Of a DNA stretch of 64,000 nt, positions 18,368 through 26,831 are shown piece after piece (the stretch's first letter is position 1; each line of letters opens with the position of its first letter). The notes below the pieces were generated by a model that worked only from the letters and a program-made list of their open reading frames with translations, ran no database searches and was not told the DNA's origin. The translations under genes were made by a program, and so were the position numbers. Source of the stretch: Ketobacter sp. MCCC 1A13808 (GTDB lineage Bacteria; Pseudomonadota; Gammaproteobacteria; Pseudomonadales; Ketobacteraceae); the NCBI RefSeq assembly GCF_009746715.1, contig NZ_VRKW01000004.1:310001-374000 (forward strand), given 5' to 3'.

Positions 18368-18419
18368 CACCTTATGCAGCTCAACAGACGACACTTCCTG
18401 CTCATGTTAATAGTGTAAA

Positions 18420-19892
18420 TTAAAAACCCGGTGGCTTTGAAAAGCCACCAATCGCTTGCGCTAACAAATTCGCAAATTCAATCGTGGTTTTATCTTCGAA
18501 GGGCGCGCCCAATATCTGAACGTTTACCGGCATCGAACCCGCCAGACCCATTGGCGCACTGGTCGCAGGCAAACCCATCAGGGTAGCCGGGGCAATCCAC
18601 TTGAACATATCCGCATAAACCCGCTTTTTGCCATTCACTTTTATTCTTCGCAACGGGATCTCGGGCTTGTGCTGATGCTTGAACGCACTGCTCATGGCTA
18701 CGGGTGTCAGAATGACATCAAATTCATCAAAGGCTTTTATAAAGCGTTGCCGCAAACGATAACGGCGTTCATTCACGCCCATCCATTCAACGTGAGATTG
18801 GCTAACACCTTTCAGGAACTGTTCAAATGTGTTGGCGATATCGATATGGTCCTTAAATTTGTTTGCCAAAGGTGCGATCAGGCCCATTACCTGGCGTTCC
18901 CGTTTTTTACTGGATCCCCCCATGGCACTACCAAGCAGGTTCATGTAGCCGGGGAAATAAGTGTCCAGCCCCTTACCCAGTGGCGCACCTTCCGACACCT
19001 GGACCCCCTGAGATATCAGTGATTCTTTTAGTTGGCGAAAGGATGCTCTCATGGCGAAATCAATTTCACAGAAGGGATCGTCTACCCAAAGCAACACTTT
19101 GAAATCAGAAAGCCGCTGATGGCGAGATTCCGGTAATGTAAGCTGCCATCCGGGCGACATCAACGGCGACGGTCCCGCTATCACATCCAGCAATAATCGA
19201 AGATCGCCGGCGCTGCGTGCCATCGGACCCGCCACCGCTAAATCCGCTTCACTGAGTGTGCCAGGAGGGCCGGGAATATGGCCTTGCATCGGCACAATCC
19301 CCTGGCTGGCTTTGTGACCATACACACCACAGAAGTGGGCAGGTGTCCGGATCGATCCGGCAATGTCGGAGCCCAATTCCACCGCTGTAAAACCCGCCGC
19401 CAAAGCCGCCGCTGACCCACCGGACGACCCGCCGGGTGTAAATTCCGTATTCCAGGGGTTATGGGTAGTGCCATAGACCGGATTGTAACTTTGCAGATCC
19501 GATGCATAAACCGGTGTATTGGTTTTTCCAAACACGATGGCACCGGCATCATGCAGGCTCTGCACTGCGATGGCACTGCGCTCAGGCCGATGCGCGGCTA
19601 AACGCTTTGCTCCAGCCGTGGAAAGCATGCCTGCGACTTCGAAGGTATCTTTTACCGTAAGCGGTAGGCCATGTAACGGGCCCCAGGTCTCCCCTTTTAA
19701 ACGCGCGGCATCCGCAGCGTCAGCCCGACTGCGTGCTTCTGGGTAATTATTTGCTACGATGGCGTTGATTGCCGGATTCAACTGCTCAATGCGCTGTATG
19801 TAGAAATCCAACAGCGTCCGGCTGGTCATCACCCCGTCAGCCATTTGCTGAAGAAGCTCTGATGCACTCAGATACGCCCAACTGTCAGTCAC
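18420..19892 (-). CDS. Amidase-signature family hydrolase
   Basis: A 490-residue amidase-signature enzyme. The Ser-cisSer-Lys triad is visible: Lys near residue 81 in LTVKDTFEVAG, and the serines in the Gly/Ser-rich PGGSSGGSAAALAAGF and LGSDIAGSIRTPAHFCG. Length fits the fatty-acid-amide-hydrolase-like branch rather than GatA: it lacks GatB/GatC neighbours and has its own C-terminal half. The start is GTG with GGAGA upstream. It converges on the aldehyde dehydrogenase and lies 59 bases downstream of the ABC exporter start-to-stop direction, so it may share that gene's transcription. Substrate unknown. Confidence 0.88.
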   Translation of the reverse strand: MTDSWAYLSASELLQQMADGVMTSRTLLDFYIQRIEQLNPAINAIVANNYPEARSRADAADAARLKGETWGPLHGLPLTVKDTFEVAGMLSTAGAKRLAAHRPERSAIAVQSLHDAGAIVFGKTNTPVYASDLQSYNPVYGTTHNPWNTEFTPGGSSGGSAAALAAGFTAVELGSDIAGSIRTPAHFCGVYGHKASQGIVPMQGHIPGPPGTLSEADLAVAGPMARSAGDLRLLLDVIAGPSPLMSPGWQLTLPESRHQRLSDFKVLLWVDDPFCEIDFAMRASFRQLKESLISQGVQVSEGAPLGKGLDTYFPGYMNLLGSAMGGSSKKRERQVMGLIAPLANKFKDHIDIANTFEQFLKGVSQSHVEWMGVNERRYRLRQRFIKAFDEFDVILTPVAMSSAFKHQHKPEIPLRRIKVNGKKRVYADMFKWIAPATLMGLPATSAPMGLAGSMPVNVQILGAPFEDKTTIEFANLLAQAIGGFSKPPGF

Positions 19893-19950
19893 TCGATTCT
19901 CCTTAGGATCCGTTATCGCCGCCGGTTACAGCCGCTATGTGTTGGAACGA

Positions 19951-21735
19951 TTATGTGTTGGAACGATGTTGCATTTGCCACATAGAAAAGTAGCGTCCCG
20001 ATTGGGCCATCAATTGCGTATGGGTGCCCTGCTCCACCACTTCCCCTTTATCCAGCACCAGAATTTCATCGCAATGGATTATGGTCGAAAGACGATGGGC
20101 GATTACCAGTGTAGTATGGTTTTTCGCTATCGTTTGCAGGGACTCGTTAATGGCTTTCTCTGTGTGAGTGTCCAATGACGAAGTGGCTTCGTCAAAAATA
20201 AATAACCTTGGCTTTTTCAACAACGTGCGTGCAATGGCGATACGTTGCTTTTCCCCGCCGGAGACTTTTAATCCGCGCTCCCCAACCTTGGTCTGATAAC
20301 CATTAGGCAATGCAGCAATAAACCCGCCTAGCATCGCGTGATCACAAGCAGACTCTATCGCTTGCTGACTGGCTCCGGTTTCGCCGTACCGGAGGTTCTC
20401 CAAAATGGTGTCGTTGAACAGGACGGTGTCCTGAGGCACGACCCCGATATGCGAGCGTAAGCTGTGTTGGGTTACTTCACGGATATCAACATCCCCGATC
20501 GTAATGCTGCCATCGGTGACGTCATAAAAGCGAAATAATAGTCTCGCGATTGTTGATTTTCCGGCACCACTGGAACCCACTATCGCAAGCTTTTTTCCGG
20601 GAGACACAACGAAACTCACATTACGTAGAATCGGTCTATCCCCGTGATAGCTGAAACTGACATTGTGAAAACGTACCCCATCGGCATTCAACGGCAAATC
20701 GTCTGCGTTGGCCTTGTCCTGCACTCGTGGTTGAATGTCCAGTATGCTGAACATGGCTTCCACATCAGCCAGTGAGCGCTTCATCTCGCGGTAGACAAAA
20801 CCCAACGCATTTAGGGGGATAAAGACCTGAATCATCAATCCGTTAATCATCGCCAGATCCCCCAGCGTCATCAGACCCAGCGTCACCTGATTGGAAGCAA
20901 CCAACATCATGATGGTTATGGTTATCGCAATAATCAAAGCCTGCCCTGAATTGAGCGCGGCAAGCGAAAGGTGGCTGCTGATTTTGGCTTGCTCCCGCTC
21001 TTGTAGATGGCGGGAATAACTGTCTGCTTCAAAGGCCTCATTATTAAAATACTTTACGGTTTCGTAATTTAATAAGCTGTCTATCGCACGGGTATTTGCC
21101 AAACTGTCCTTCTGGTTAGCGGTTCTAACATACTCCGTCCTCCACTCAGTAACGATGACCGAAAAGAATATGTAGGTGGCGACTGCAGCCAATGTAATCC
21201 ACACAAAGAGTAAATCGAAGTGCCAAACAAACACCCCGATCACCATGGCCACCTCGACCAATATTGGGATCACACTGAAAACCAAAGCCCGCATTAAGAA
21301 TGAGACCGCACTGGTTCCCCGATCGATGTCCCGTGACAATCCGCCGGTTTTGCGGGTGAGATGATATTCCAAATCAAGGCGGTGAAGATGGTTGAAAACC
21401 TCCAAACCCATAAGCGATAAAGCCCGTTCTGCCACCCGACCGAACAGCGCGTCACGCAGCTCGCCGAAAAAGACACTGCTGAAACGCAATGCACCGTACG
21501 CCAACACCAAAGCAAGCGGCACCGCTACCATGTGTACCTGCTGGGACTGATCGAGATCATCAATGATGTATTTCAAGCTGACTGGCACCGTAACATTGGC
21601 AAGTTTTGCCAGTATCAAGCATCCCAGAGCCAACCCCACCCGATAGCGGAATCCCCACAAGTAGGGTAAGAGCCTGGGCACCACAGCCCAACTCATGGAG
21701 TCTTGTTGGCGCTTGCCTTGTACGCTATTGTACAT
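19951..21735 (-). CDS. Atm1-type ABC exporter, fused permease-ATPase
   Basis: A half-transporter of about 594 residues. Six membrane helices (about 20-310) are followed by a nucleotide-binding domain with Walker A GSSGAGKST, signature VSGGEKQR, Walker B LFIFDEATSS and the H-loop IAHRLST. The membrane part (DRGTSAVSFLMRAL, LNFGQ-like LNSGQALII) is closest to Atm1/HMT1 exporters for glutathione conjugates or metal-thiol complexes. It would act as a homodimer in the inner membrane. The start is uncertain: ATG 21735 and GTG 21750 both lack a good ribosome site, and an ATG near 21696 is also possible. Starts of this and the divergent glutamine amidotransferase gene are only about 40 bases apart. 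Confidence 0.88.
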   Translation of the reverse strand: MYNSVQGKRQQDSMSWAVVPRLLPYLWGFRYRVGLALGCLILAKLANVTVPVSLKYIIDDLDQSQQVHMVAVPLALVLAYGALRFSSVFFGELRDALFGRVAERALSLMGLEVFNHLHRLDLEYHLTRKTGGLSRDIDRGTSAVSFLMRALVFSVIPILVEVAMVIGVFVWHFDLLFVWITLAAVATYIFFSVIVTEWRTEYVRTANQKDSLANTRAIDSLLNYETVKYFNNEAFEADSYSRHLQEREQAKISSHLSLAALNSGQALIIAITITIMMLVASNQVTLGLMTLGDLAMINGLMIQVFIPLNALGFVYREMKRSLADVEAMFSILDIQPRVQDKANADDLPLNADGVRFHNVSFSYHGDRPILRNVSFVVSPGKKLAIVGSSGAGKSTIARLLFRFYDVTDGSITIGDVDIREVTQHSLRSHIGVVPQDTVLFNDTILENLRYGETGASQQAIESACDHAMLGGFIAALPNGYQTKVGERGLKVSGGEKQRIAIARTLLKKPRLFIFDEATSSLDTHTEKAINESLQTIAKNHTTLVIAHRLSTIIHCDEILVLDKGEVVEQGTHTQLMAQSGRYFSMWQMQHRSNT

Positions 21736-21776
21736 ACCGTTCGAATACACCTATCTTTCTGGAGTCAGCCGCCACC

Positions 21777-22490
21777 ATGACAGCAAAAATTGCAATAATC
21801 AAAACCGGCTCGACCCATGCAAAACTGATCCGGCTTTATGGCGATTTTGATCAATGGTTCCAACGTAATATTCAATCTGCCGAGTTTACGACGTACGACA
21901 TAGAGCAAGGGGTTTCCCTACCGGCCTGCACTGATTTCGATGGTTACATCATTACCGGATCACCGCGCATGGTCACCGAGAAACTGGACTGGAGCGTCGA
22001 ACTTGAGGACTGGATACGGCTTGCGGTAAAGCAGGAAGTGAAACTTCTGGCAGTCTGTTACGGGCACCAGCTATTAGCTGAAGCACTGGGTGGCCAGGCT
22101 GGTTGGCACCCCCGCGGCAGAGAGATAGGCACGGTCAATGTGCAACTCACCACGGCAGGTCTAAACGACGCGCTCCTTGGATTTTTGCCCGCGCGTTTCA
22201 GCGCTCAAGCCACTCATGCTCAGAGCGCACTGAAATTACCAGCGGATGCCGTGCTGCTGGCTGCAAACGAGTTCGAGCCAAATCACGCGTTCCGCCTCGG
22301 AAACTCTGCCTGGGGTGTCCAATTCCATCCAGAATTTAGCGCTGACATCATGCGTGGCTATTTATTCGAAACCGCGGATAAACTGCTCGATGATCGACAA
22401 CCGGTTGCTGAACTGATTAACCGGGTTCACGATGCCGATGCCGCCAGCAATGTGATTGACCGATTTGTAGCGTTGTGCCAGCACCGATAG
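21777..22490 (+). CDS. Class I glutamine amidotransferase-like protein
   Basis: A 237-residue stand-alone class I glutamine amidotransferase. The nucleophile elbow LLAVCYGHQLLAEALGG holds the Cys, and the His-Glu pair is in WGVQFHPEFS. The oxyanion-type strand reads YIITGSPRMV. No synthetase domain is attached, so it belongs to the GuaA-like/YLR126C-type group whose members often have unknown or gamma-glutamyl hydrolase roles. ATG 21777 is chosen because GGAG is upstream and the protein family begins at this point. Divergent from the Atm1-type exporter; a shared thiol or glutathione role is a loose inference. Confidence 0.85.
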   Translation: MTAKIAIIKTGSTHAKLIRLYGDFDQWFQRNIQSAEFTTYDIEQGVSLPACTDFDGYIITGSPRMVTEKLDWSVELEDWIRLAVKQEVKLLAVCYGHQLLAEALGGQAGWHPRGREIGTVNVQLTTAGLNDALLGFLPARFSAQATHAQSALKLPADAVLLAANEFEPNHAFRLGNSAWGVQFHPEFSADIMRGYLFETADKLLDDRQPVAELINRVHDADAASNVIDRFVALCQHR

Positions 22491-22510
22491 TTGGGTGACA
22501 ACGGTACCCC

Positions 22511-23212
22511 CTACTTGAGGTTTGACGCAATATGGTGTGCATGTCGGGTGGTTTCGGGCAACTTGAAACGCGTAGTGCAAGCCATCGTCCACTTTATGGC
22601 ACTATCGATACTGATTTTATGTCCTGGTGAAATGAAAATGGGTTTCACGTTTTGCCGTGACCGCAGCACCGCCCCGACCTCTTCTCCCTTATCGACTAAT
22701 GCGACCCAGCTACCCCGCACATCCGGCACCGGGCCATATTGTCCGACCAATCTCGATTTGCCGACGCCAATGGCCGGTTTGTCCAGCCACACTCCCAAAT
22801 GACTGGCTATGCCCAAACGCCTGGGGTGTGCCACGCCCTGCCCATCACAAAGCAATAAGTCCGGAATGGTTCTGAGTGTACTATAGGCAGCCAAAATCGC
22901 CGGCATTTCTCGAAAAGACAGCAATCCTGGTATATAGGGGTAACGGGTAGGCTGTTTCACCAAAGCGCTTTCGACCAGCTGCAACGACGGAAATGACAAA
23001 ACAGCAATGGCAGCTCGGGTGACTTTATTATTCTCTTCGAAGCCGACATCCACTCCAGCCACAAACCGGACCTCATCAAACTCATCGCATAAAACCACTC
23101 TGTCCGCCCATTGCTTTTGTAAAGCGATCGCATCTTGGGGCGATAAATCCCAGGCATGGGTATTCAGCGAAGACAGGCTTTTGCGGGAACGTCGCGGATT
23201 AGCTTCAGGCAT
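22511..23212 (-). CDS. nfi: Endonuclease V
   Basis: A 233-residue endonuclease V, which nicks DNA (and RNA) next to deaminated adenine (inosine). The first metal Asp is in FVAGVDVGF; the wedge and lesion-recognition region is YPYIPGLLSFRE; the second metal Asp is in LLLCDGQGVAHPRRLG. The C-terminal half is complete. Cytoplasmic DNA repair. It ends convergent with the glutamine amidotransferase gene (20-base gap) and is preceded upstream by the tRNA-Glu terminator. Family assignment is firm. Confidence 0.95.
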   Translation of the reverse strand: MPEANPRRSRKSLSSLNTHAWDLSPQDAIALQKQWADRVVLCDEFDEVRFVAGVDVGFEENNKVTRAAIAVLSFPSLQLVESALVKQPTRYPYIPGLLSFREMPAILAAYSTLRTIPDLLLCDGQGVAHPRRLGIASHLGVWLDKPAIGVGKSRLVGQYGPVPDVRGSWVALVDKGEEVGAVLRSRQNVKPIFISPGHKISIDSAIKWTMACTTRFKLPETTRHAHHIASNLK

Positions 23213-23242
23213 TCATTCACCTGTATTGGGAATTCAGGGCAT

Positions 23243-23272
23243 AAAAAAAGCAGGCTGCTTAGCCTGCTTTTT
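23243..23272 (-). terminator. Intrinsic terminator of tRNA-Glu
   Basis: GCAGGCT-GCTT-AGCCTGC (23250-23267) flanked by A7 and T5 forms a symmetrical hairpin. On the minus strand it has a seven-base U-run eight bases after the tRNA-Glu CCA, so it ends that transcript. Confidence 0.88.
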
Positions 23273-23279
23273 CAAATAG

Positions 23280-23355
23280 TGGCGTCCCCTAGGGGGTTCG
23301 AACCCCTGTTACCGCCGTGAAAGGGCGGTGTCCTAGGCCACTAGACGAAGGGGAC
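23280..23355 (-). tRNA. tRNA-Glu (TTC anticodon)
   Basis: The minus strand reads a 76-nt tRNA. The acceptor stem is GTCCCCT pairing with AGGGGAC, the D arm has CTAGTGGCCTAGG, and the anticodon stem-loop is CCGCC-CTTTCAC-GGCGG with anticodon TTC. The T arm has GTTCGAAC and the CCA end is encoded. It reads GAA and GAG. Confidence 0.97.
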
Positions 23356-23393
23356 GCAACAAAACCGACACGCTACATCGTGTGGAGGCGCGA

Positions 23394-23422
23394 ATTCTAT
23401 GGAGTAAGCGAAAAAGCGTCAA
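23394..23422 (-). promoter_or_regulatory. tRNA-Glu promoter
   Basis: Minus strand: TTGACG (23422-23417), a 17-base spacer, TAGAAT (23399-23394), then a GC-rich TCGCGCC discriminator. An ACACG/CGTGT dyad lies in the leader before the tRNA. Same architecture as the tRNA-Gly promoter. Confidence 0.7.
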
Positions 23423-23614
23423 GACATTTTTTAAATTTATGGAAAATTATTCGAAAAATCAGCAAGCTAGTTAATCACCTGACTAACGCGTACTGGCGTT
23501 CCATTCTATCATTAAGTTATCCTTTCAGATCAGTCCGTCTCCAGCCGGAGATTAATACTGAAAATTGACATTATAATAAAAGAAGATGCCCGTTTTGATT
23601 TTGAGGAGCGCTCT

Positions 23615-23926
23615 GTGCCTGAAGCCAAAGAGTTTAAATCGTTCGAACAATTTTACCCCTACTATTTGTCGGAACATGAGAATACCACCTGCCGCAGACT
23701 GCATTTCGTCGGCAGCACCCTGGTGCTGTGCCTCATCGCCTACATGCTGCTATCCCAAACTGCGTGGTTGTTGGTGCTGTTGCCCTTTATCGGATACGGT
23801 TTTGCCTGGATTGGTCATTTCTTCTTCGAGAAGAATCGCCCTGCGACGTTCACCTACCCCTGGTTCAGTTTTAAAGGGGACTGGGTGATGTATAAAGATA
23901 TGATCACCGGCAAAATCCCGTTTTAG
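23615..23926 (+). CDS. Mpo1-like (DUF962) small membrane protein
   Basis: A 103-residue DUF962/Mpo1-like protein with two membrane segments (about 29-46 and 48-66). Conserved histidines lie at RLHFVGST and GHFFFEKNRPATF, the latter being the family signature. Yeast Mpo1 is an iron-dependent dioxygenase acting on 2-hydroxy fatty acids; bacterial members are assumed to handle fatty acids similarly. The start is GTG, fixed by GAGGAG eight bases upstream. A consensus TATAAT lies about 40 bases upstream but without a clear -35. Confidence 0.85.
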   Translation: MPEAKEFKSFEQFYPYYLSEHENTTCRRLHFVGSTLVLCLIAYMLLSQTAWLLVLLPFIGYGFAWIGHFFFEKNRPATFTYPWFSFKGDWVMYKDMITGKIPF

Positions 23927-24046
23927 TGGTCTGACGGGCTGCAACCGTATTAGTAGTGCGGCCAGAAGACGAATTAAGGACTACACTGAATACAGGCTGA
24001 AAATCCATTCACTCGGCTTAAAAACACGTTTAGCAAGGGAAATGGC

Positions 24047-24820
24047 ATGTCGACCAATCTTATCGTTGTACTATCCGTATTAGGCGCGGCGGCGTTGGTC
24101 GGTGTATTTTACTTCAGCCATGCCATTGAGAAGCAACGGCGCCAGAAAGCCCTGTTAATCGCCAATCTGAATGACTATGTTTTTCGTATGCAGCGCTTAT
24201 TGGACGAAATTCACGAGGGCTACCTGCCTAACGAGCTCCACTTACTGTTGCTGAATCAATTGAAAAAGCGAGTGGAACGACTCCACAAACTGGCCTCTGC
24301 ACGCGACAAATACAGCAAACGACTGGAGTCCGTGAACAGCCAGATTAACGAGCTGCAAACCCGGGTTAAAACTCCCCCGCCCCGGCTCAAAACCCCCGAG
24401 GAAGCCAACAAGCTAAAGTTGGCCTTACAGGACTTAAGCAAAATCATTGAGAATCTGGTACGGAATAGTACCATTCCCCCCGAGGAAGGAAATCGCCACA
24501 TGCAAAGCGTGCAATTCAGCTACCTCGAGGCCAATATTCAGTACCTGATGCATACCGCTCAAACGGCAGTGCAAGACGACAAACCACGATTGGCCGTGCT
24601 GAACTATGAAAAAGCGCTGGCTGAAATGGCGGTAGTCAACACCGATGGGCGTTACAGCGAAAGTATTGCCGAGGTCGCTGAACTGATTCAGGATCTGAAC
24701 AACCGCGCGACAAGCCAGCAAACCGAGAAAGTCGATGACGAAGATAACGGCTCGGAACTAAACAAAGCAGTAGAAAACCTCATTGAAGATGATCATTCCT
24801 GGAAAAAGAAATACTTTTAA
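24047..24820 (+). CDS. Membrane-anchored coiled-coil protein, unknown function
   Basis: A 257-residue protein with one N-terminal membrane anchor (about 5-24, LIVVLSVLGAAALVGVFYF) followed by a cytoplasmic-type basic stretch. Next come long helices with heptad character (about 60-125), a TPR-like helical region (about 165-215, LAVLNYEKALAEMAVVN) and an acidic tail. AGGGA precedes the ATG. The last four bases overlap the convergent ohrR stop. No named domain is recognised; the plan suggests a scaffold facing the cytoplasm. Confidence 0.7.
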   Translation: MSTNLIVVLSVLGAAALVGVFYFSHAIEKQRRQKALLIANLNDYVFRMQRLLDEIHEGYLPNELHLLLLNQLKKRVERLHKLASARDKYSKRLESVNSQINELQTRVKTPPPRLKTPEEANKLKLALQDLSKIIENLVRNSTIPPEEGNRHMQSVQFSYLEANIQYLMHTAQTAVQDDKPRLAVLNYEKALAEMAVVNTDGRYSESIAEVAELIQDLNNRATSQQTEKVDDEDNGSELNKAVENLIEDDHSWKKKYF

Positions 24821-25305
24821 CAGCCGCTCTGAATGGCCGGTTCCGTATCCAAAGCCAGCATCACTTTCAGTGCTTCTTTCAGTTTCAAAACCTCATCCAA
24901 GGGCAATGCGGTGTCGCACATGACTTTGAACGGGATGTCCTTGGCTTTCTGTTTGAGTTCGATTCCTTCCAGTGACAAGCGGACCAACACCTCCCGCTCG
25001 TCGTCTTTGGCACGCTCCCGATGAATTAATCCTCTCTGCTCCAGACGCTTGAGCAACGGTGTTAACGTGCCCGTATCCAACATTAGCCGCTCACCGATAA
25101 ACTTTATCGTAACCCCGCCCGGTTTTGCCGGATTCGGCAAATGCTCCCACAATACCAACATCACCAGGTATTGCGGATAGGTCAGTTCAATGGCAGATAA
25201 CAAAGGCCGATACTGACCGATAATCTTGCGCGACAATGCATACACAACAAAACAGAATTGGTTATCGAGCTTAAGCGCCTCATCAGCGTCCATATCCGGG
25301 AACAT
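24817..25305 (-). CDS. ohrR: OhrR-type MarR family redox regulator
   Basis: A 162-residue MarR-family repressor of the OhrR branch. LDNQFCFVVYALSRKI carries the conserved peroxide-sensing Cys; LTYPQYLVMLVLWE and LDTGTLTPLLKRLEQRG are the OhrR-typical recognition-helix region, followed by the DDEREV wing. OhrR is inactivated by organic hydroperoxides and then releases its target. The start is ATG 25305 with GAAGAG upstream; TTG 25329 is possible. It lies 39 bases after the glutathione peroxidase gene, so the two form an operon. TATTGTGGACAATA upstream of the peroxidase is the likely operator, giving autoregulation. A second Cys near the end (IPFKVMCD) may be the resolving thiol or not. Confidence 0.85.
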   Translation of the reverse strand: MFPDMDADEALKLDNQFCFVVYALSRKIIGQYRPLLSAIELTYPQYLVMLVLWEHLPNPAKPGGVTIKFIGERLMLDTGTLTPLLKRLEQRGLIHRERAKDDEREVLVRLSLEGIELKQKAKDIPFKVMCDTALPLDEVLKLKEALKVMLALDTEPAIQSGC

Positions 25306-25344
25306 CACGATCTCTTCACCCTGAGTCAAATGGAAGGTTGTTTG

Positions 25345-25830
25345 TTATGCCAATAGCTTCTTGATTTCAGGCTCAATGTCCGATGGGGTGTCTTTGGGCG
25401 CAAACCTCGCCACCACTTGCCCATCCTTATCCACCAGAAATTTGGTGAAGTTCCATTTAATTGCCTGACTACCCAACATGCCAGGCGCTTCCGCTTTCAG
25501 ATGCTTGAATAAGGGATGTGTGTCATCTCCGTTTACGTCCACTTTCTGAAACATGGTGAAAGACACACCGTAATTGAGTTCACAGAATTCCGATATCTCC
25601 TGGTTGGATCCGGGATCCTGCTTCAGAAACTGGTTACAGGGAAAACCAAGAATTTCAAGCCCCTGCTCCTGATACTTTTTATGAAGCTCTTCCAGACCTT
25701 TGAATTGCGGTGTAAAACCACATTTGCTGGCGGTATTCACGACGAGCAAAACTTTTCCTTTAAATTCAGATAGTGAAAGCTCTTTGCCTTGCATGGTGAC
25801 ACTACTGAACTGGTAAACCGATTCCGACAT
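25345..25830 (-). CDS. Glutathione peroxidase (Cys type)
   Basis: A 161-residue thiol peroxidase of the glutathione peroxidase family. The peroxidatic residue is Cys37 in [12 protein letters not shown] (a normal Cys codon, not selenocysteine). The GPx motifs [12 protein letters not shown] and [12 protein letters not shown] supply the Gln/Trp/Asn of the tetrad. No signal peptide. It reduces organic or hydrogen peroxides using glutathione or thioredoxin. GAGGAC lies just upstream of the ATG. First gene of the gpx-ohrR operon; a TATAAT box and palindromic operator lie 75-95 bases upstream. Confidence 0.93.
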   Translation of the reverse strand: MSESVYQFSSVTMQGKELSLSEFKGKVLLVVNTASKCGFTPQFKGLEELHKKYQEQGLEILGFPCNQFLKQDPGSNQEISEFCELNYGVSFTMFQKVDVNGDDTHPLFKHLKAEAPGMLGSQAIKWNFTKFLVDKDGQVVARFAPKDTPSDIEPEIKKLLA

Positions 25831-25905
25831 GGTTCGTCCTCTTATTTTTGACTGGATTTTTCACCGCTGTGCGGCAAATTTGAACTGAAAACAGCCTACC
25901 AAACT

Positions 25906-25923
25906 ATTATATTGTGGACAATA
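25906..25923 (-). promoter_or_regulatory. gpx-ohrR promoter -10 with overlapping OhrR-like operator
   Basis: On the minus strand TATAAT (25911-25906) is preceded directly by the 14-bp palindrome TATTGT-CC-ACAATA (25923-25910). The overlap means a bound dimer would block RNA polymerase. A second near-perfect copy is at 26223-26236. Confidence 0.55.
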
Positions 25924-25968
25924 CAATTGCCTAAAATACTAACTCGCTTTATGAATTACTTAGTTACA

Positions 25969-25993
25969 CTTACCCACAGATTCTGTGGATAAG
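25969..25993. repeat. DnaA-box-like 25-bp palindrome
   Basis: CTTACCCACAGA-T-TCTGTGGATAAG is a palindrome with one mismatch per arm pair. The right arm contains a perfect DnaA box (TTATCCACA on the minus strand) and the left arm an eight-of-nine match. Confidence 0.5.
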
Positions 25994-26303
25994 TCTGTTG
26001 ATACTTTATGTAAAAATTCGTTAACAAAGCGAAAACCGCACCCCCCAACAAACTGTTCATTTTTTAACCTGTATATTTTCTTAAAAATTCAGTGACTTAT
26101 TTATGTCACCGTGGTAAACGAGCAAATTCCTTAATATATAGGGGCCGCATAGTTAGGACGCGCTAACTGTGTACAAAAACAGTGCAAGCTGTTTTCGTAC
26201 TATCTGACCCGCATTTTGTACGTATTGTCCACAAGAATAGATAGACGAATATTAACAATCATTAGTTATAAGTAGGGATTCTACGTGTTAATAACTCCCC
26301 GAC

Positions 26304-26702
26304 CTAAGCGGGGACGAAGTTCAGAGAAACCGAGTTAATGCAATACCGCAGTCCGGTAGGCGGGGGACCATCCGGAAAAACATGACCCAAATGAGCATCA
26401 CATACGGAACACAGCACCTCTGTTCTTTCCATACCCAGGCTGATGTCCTTTTTTTCCGTAATCACGTCCTTGCTCACGGGAATAAAGAAGCTAGGCCAAC
26501 CGGAGCCGGAATCGTATTTGGTCTCTGATCGGAATAAAGGCGTCTCACAGCAAGCGCAATGATAAACACCCTCGTCCTTTAGATCCCAATACTTACCGCT
26601 AAACGCTCTTTCCGTGCCCGCCAGCCGACATACGGCATAAGCTTCGTCCCCTAATTCCTGCTTCCACTCCTGATCGGATTTCTCAACCCTATTATCTGCC
26701 AT
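26304..26702 (-). CDS. msrB: Peptide methionine-(R)-S-oxide reductase MsrB
   Basis: A 132-residue MsrB. Zinc ligands form two CxxC pairs (CACC near residue 50 and CSVC near residue 99). The catalytic Cys is near residue 121 in [12 protein letters not shown], and GSGWPSFF and [10 protein letters not shown] complete the signature. It repairs methionine-R-sulfoxide in proteins. The ATG at 26702 has AGG seven bases upstream; a GTG at 26705 is also in frame. It lies upstream of the gpx-ohrR operon on the same strand, across the dyad-rich gap, consistent with an oxidative-stress neighbourhood. Confidence 0.95.
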   Translation of the reverse strand: MADNRVEKSDQEWKQELGDEAYAVCRLAGTERAFSGKYWDLKDEGVYHCACCETPLFRSETKYDSGSGWPSFFIPVSKDVITEKKDISLGMERTEVLCSVCDAHLGHVFPDGPPPTGLRYCINSVSLNFVPA

Positions 26703-26762
26703 CACTTCACCTATATAAATTGCATTAAAATCAATCCGTTTTCGTTTACACTTAGCGCTCCG

Positions 26763-26782
26763 TGCAAGCTGCTATGCTTGCA
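26763..26782. repeat. Inverted repeat between msrB and alaA
   Basis: TGCAAGC (26763-26769) and GCTTGCA (26776-26782) form a perfect 7-bp dyad with a six-base spacer, about 50 bases before alaA. A CCTTTTAAAGG palindrome follows at 26791-26801. Either could be an operator for the divergent pair. Confidence 0.35.
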
Positions 26783-26831
26783 ATAATGACCCTTTTAAAG
26801 GCCTGGTAACAAGAGGTAGCGTGAGTAATTT

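Larger units (their letters stand above)
25831..26303. other. 473-base dyad-rich intergenic region
   Basis: No gene is supported here. The region is AT-rich and full of inverted repeats: the OhrR-like palindrome (25910-25923) and its inverted partner (26223-26236); a DnaA-box dyad (25969-25993); GTGAC/GTCAC (26092-26109); AGTTAG/CTAACT (26151-26168); and a 12-bp hairpin GTACAAAAACAG / CTGTTTTCGTAC (26171-26200) with one mismatch. The last two could be part of a small RNA or of msrB 3'-end structure. Function beyond gpx regulation is not established. Confidence 0.5.

Noticed and set aside
25345-25830. Selenocysteine-type glutathione peroxidase
   Set aside because: The active-site codon is a normal Cys codon and there is no in-frame TGA.
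25831-26303. Chromosome origin of replication
   Set aside because: Only one DnaA-box palindrome; no dnaA, dnaN, rpmH or mnmG nearby and no box cluster.
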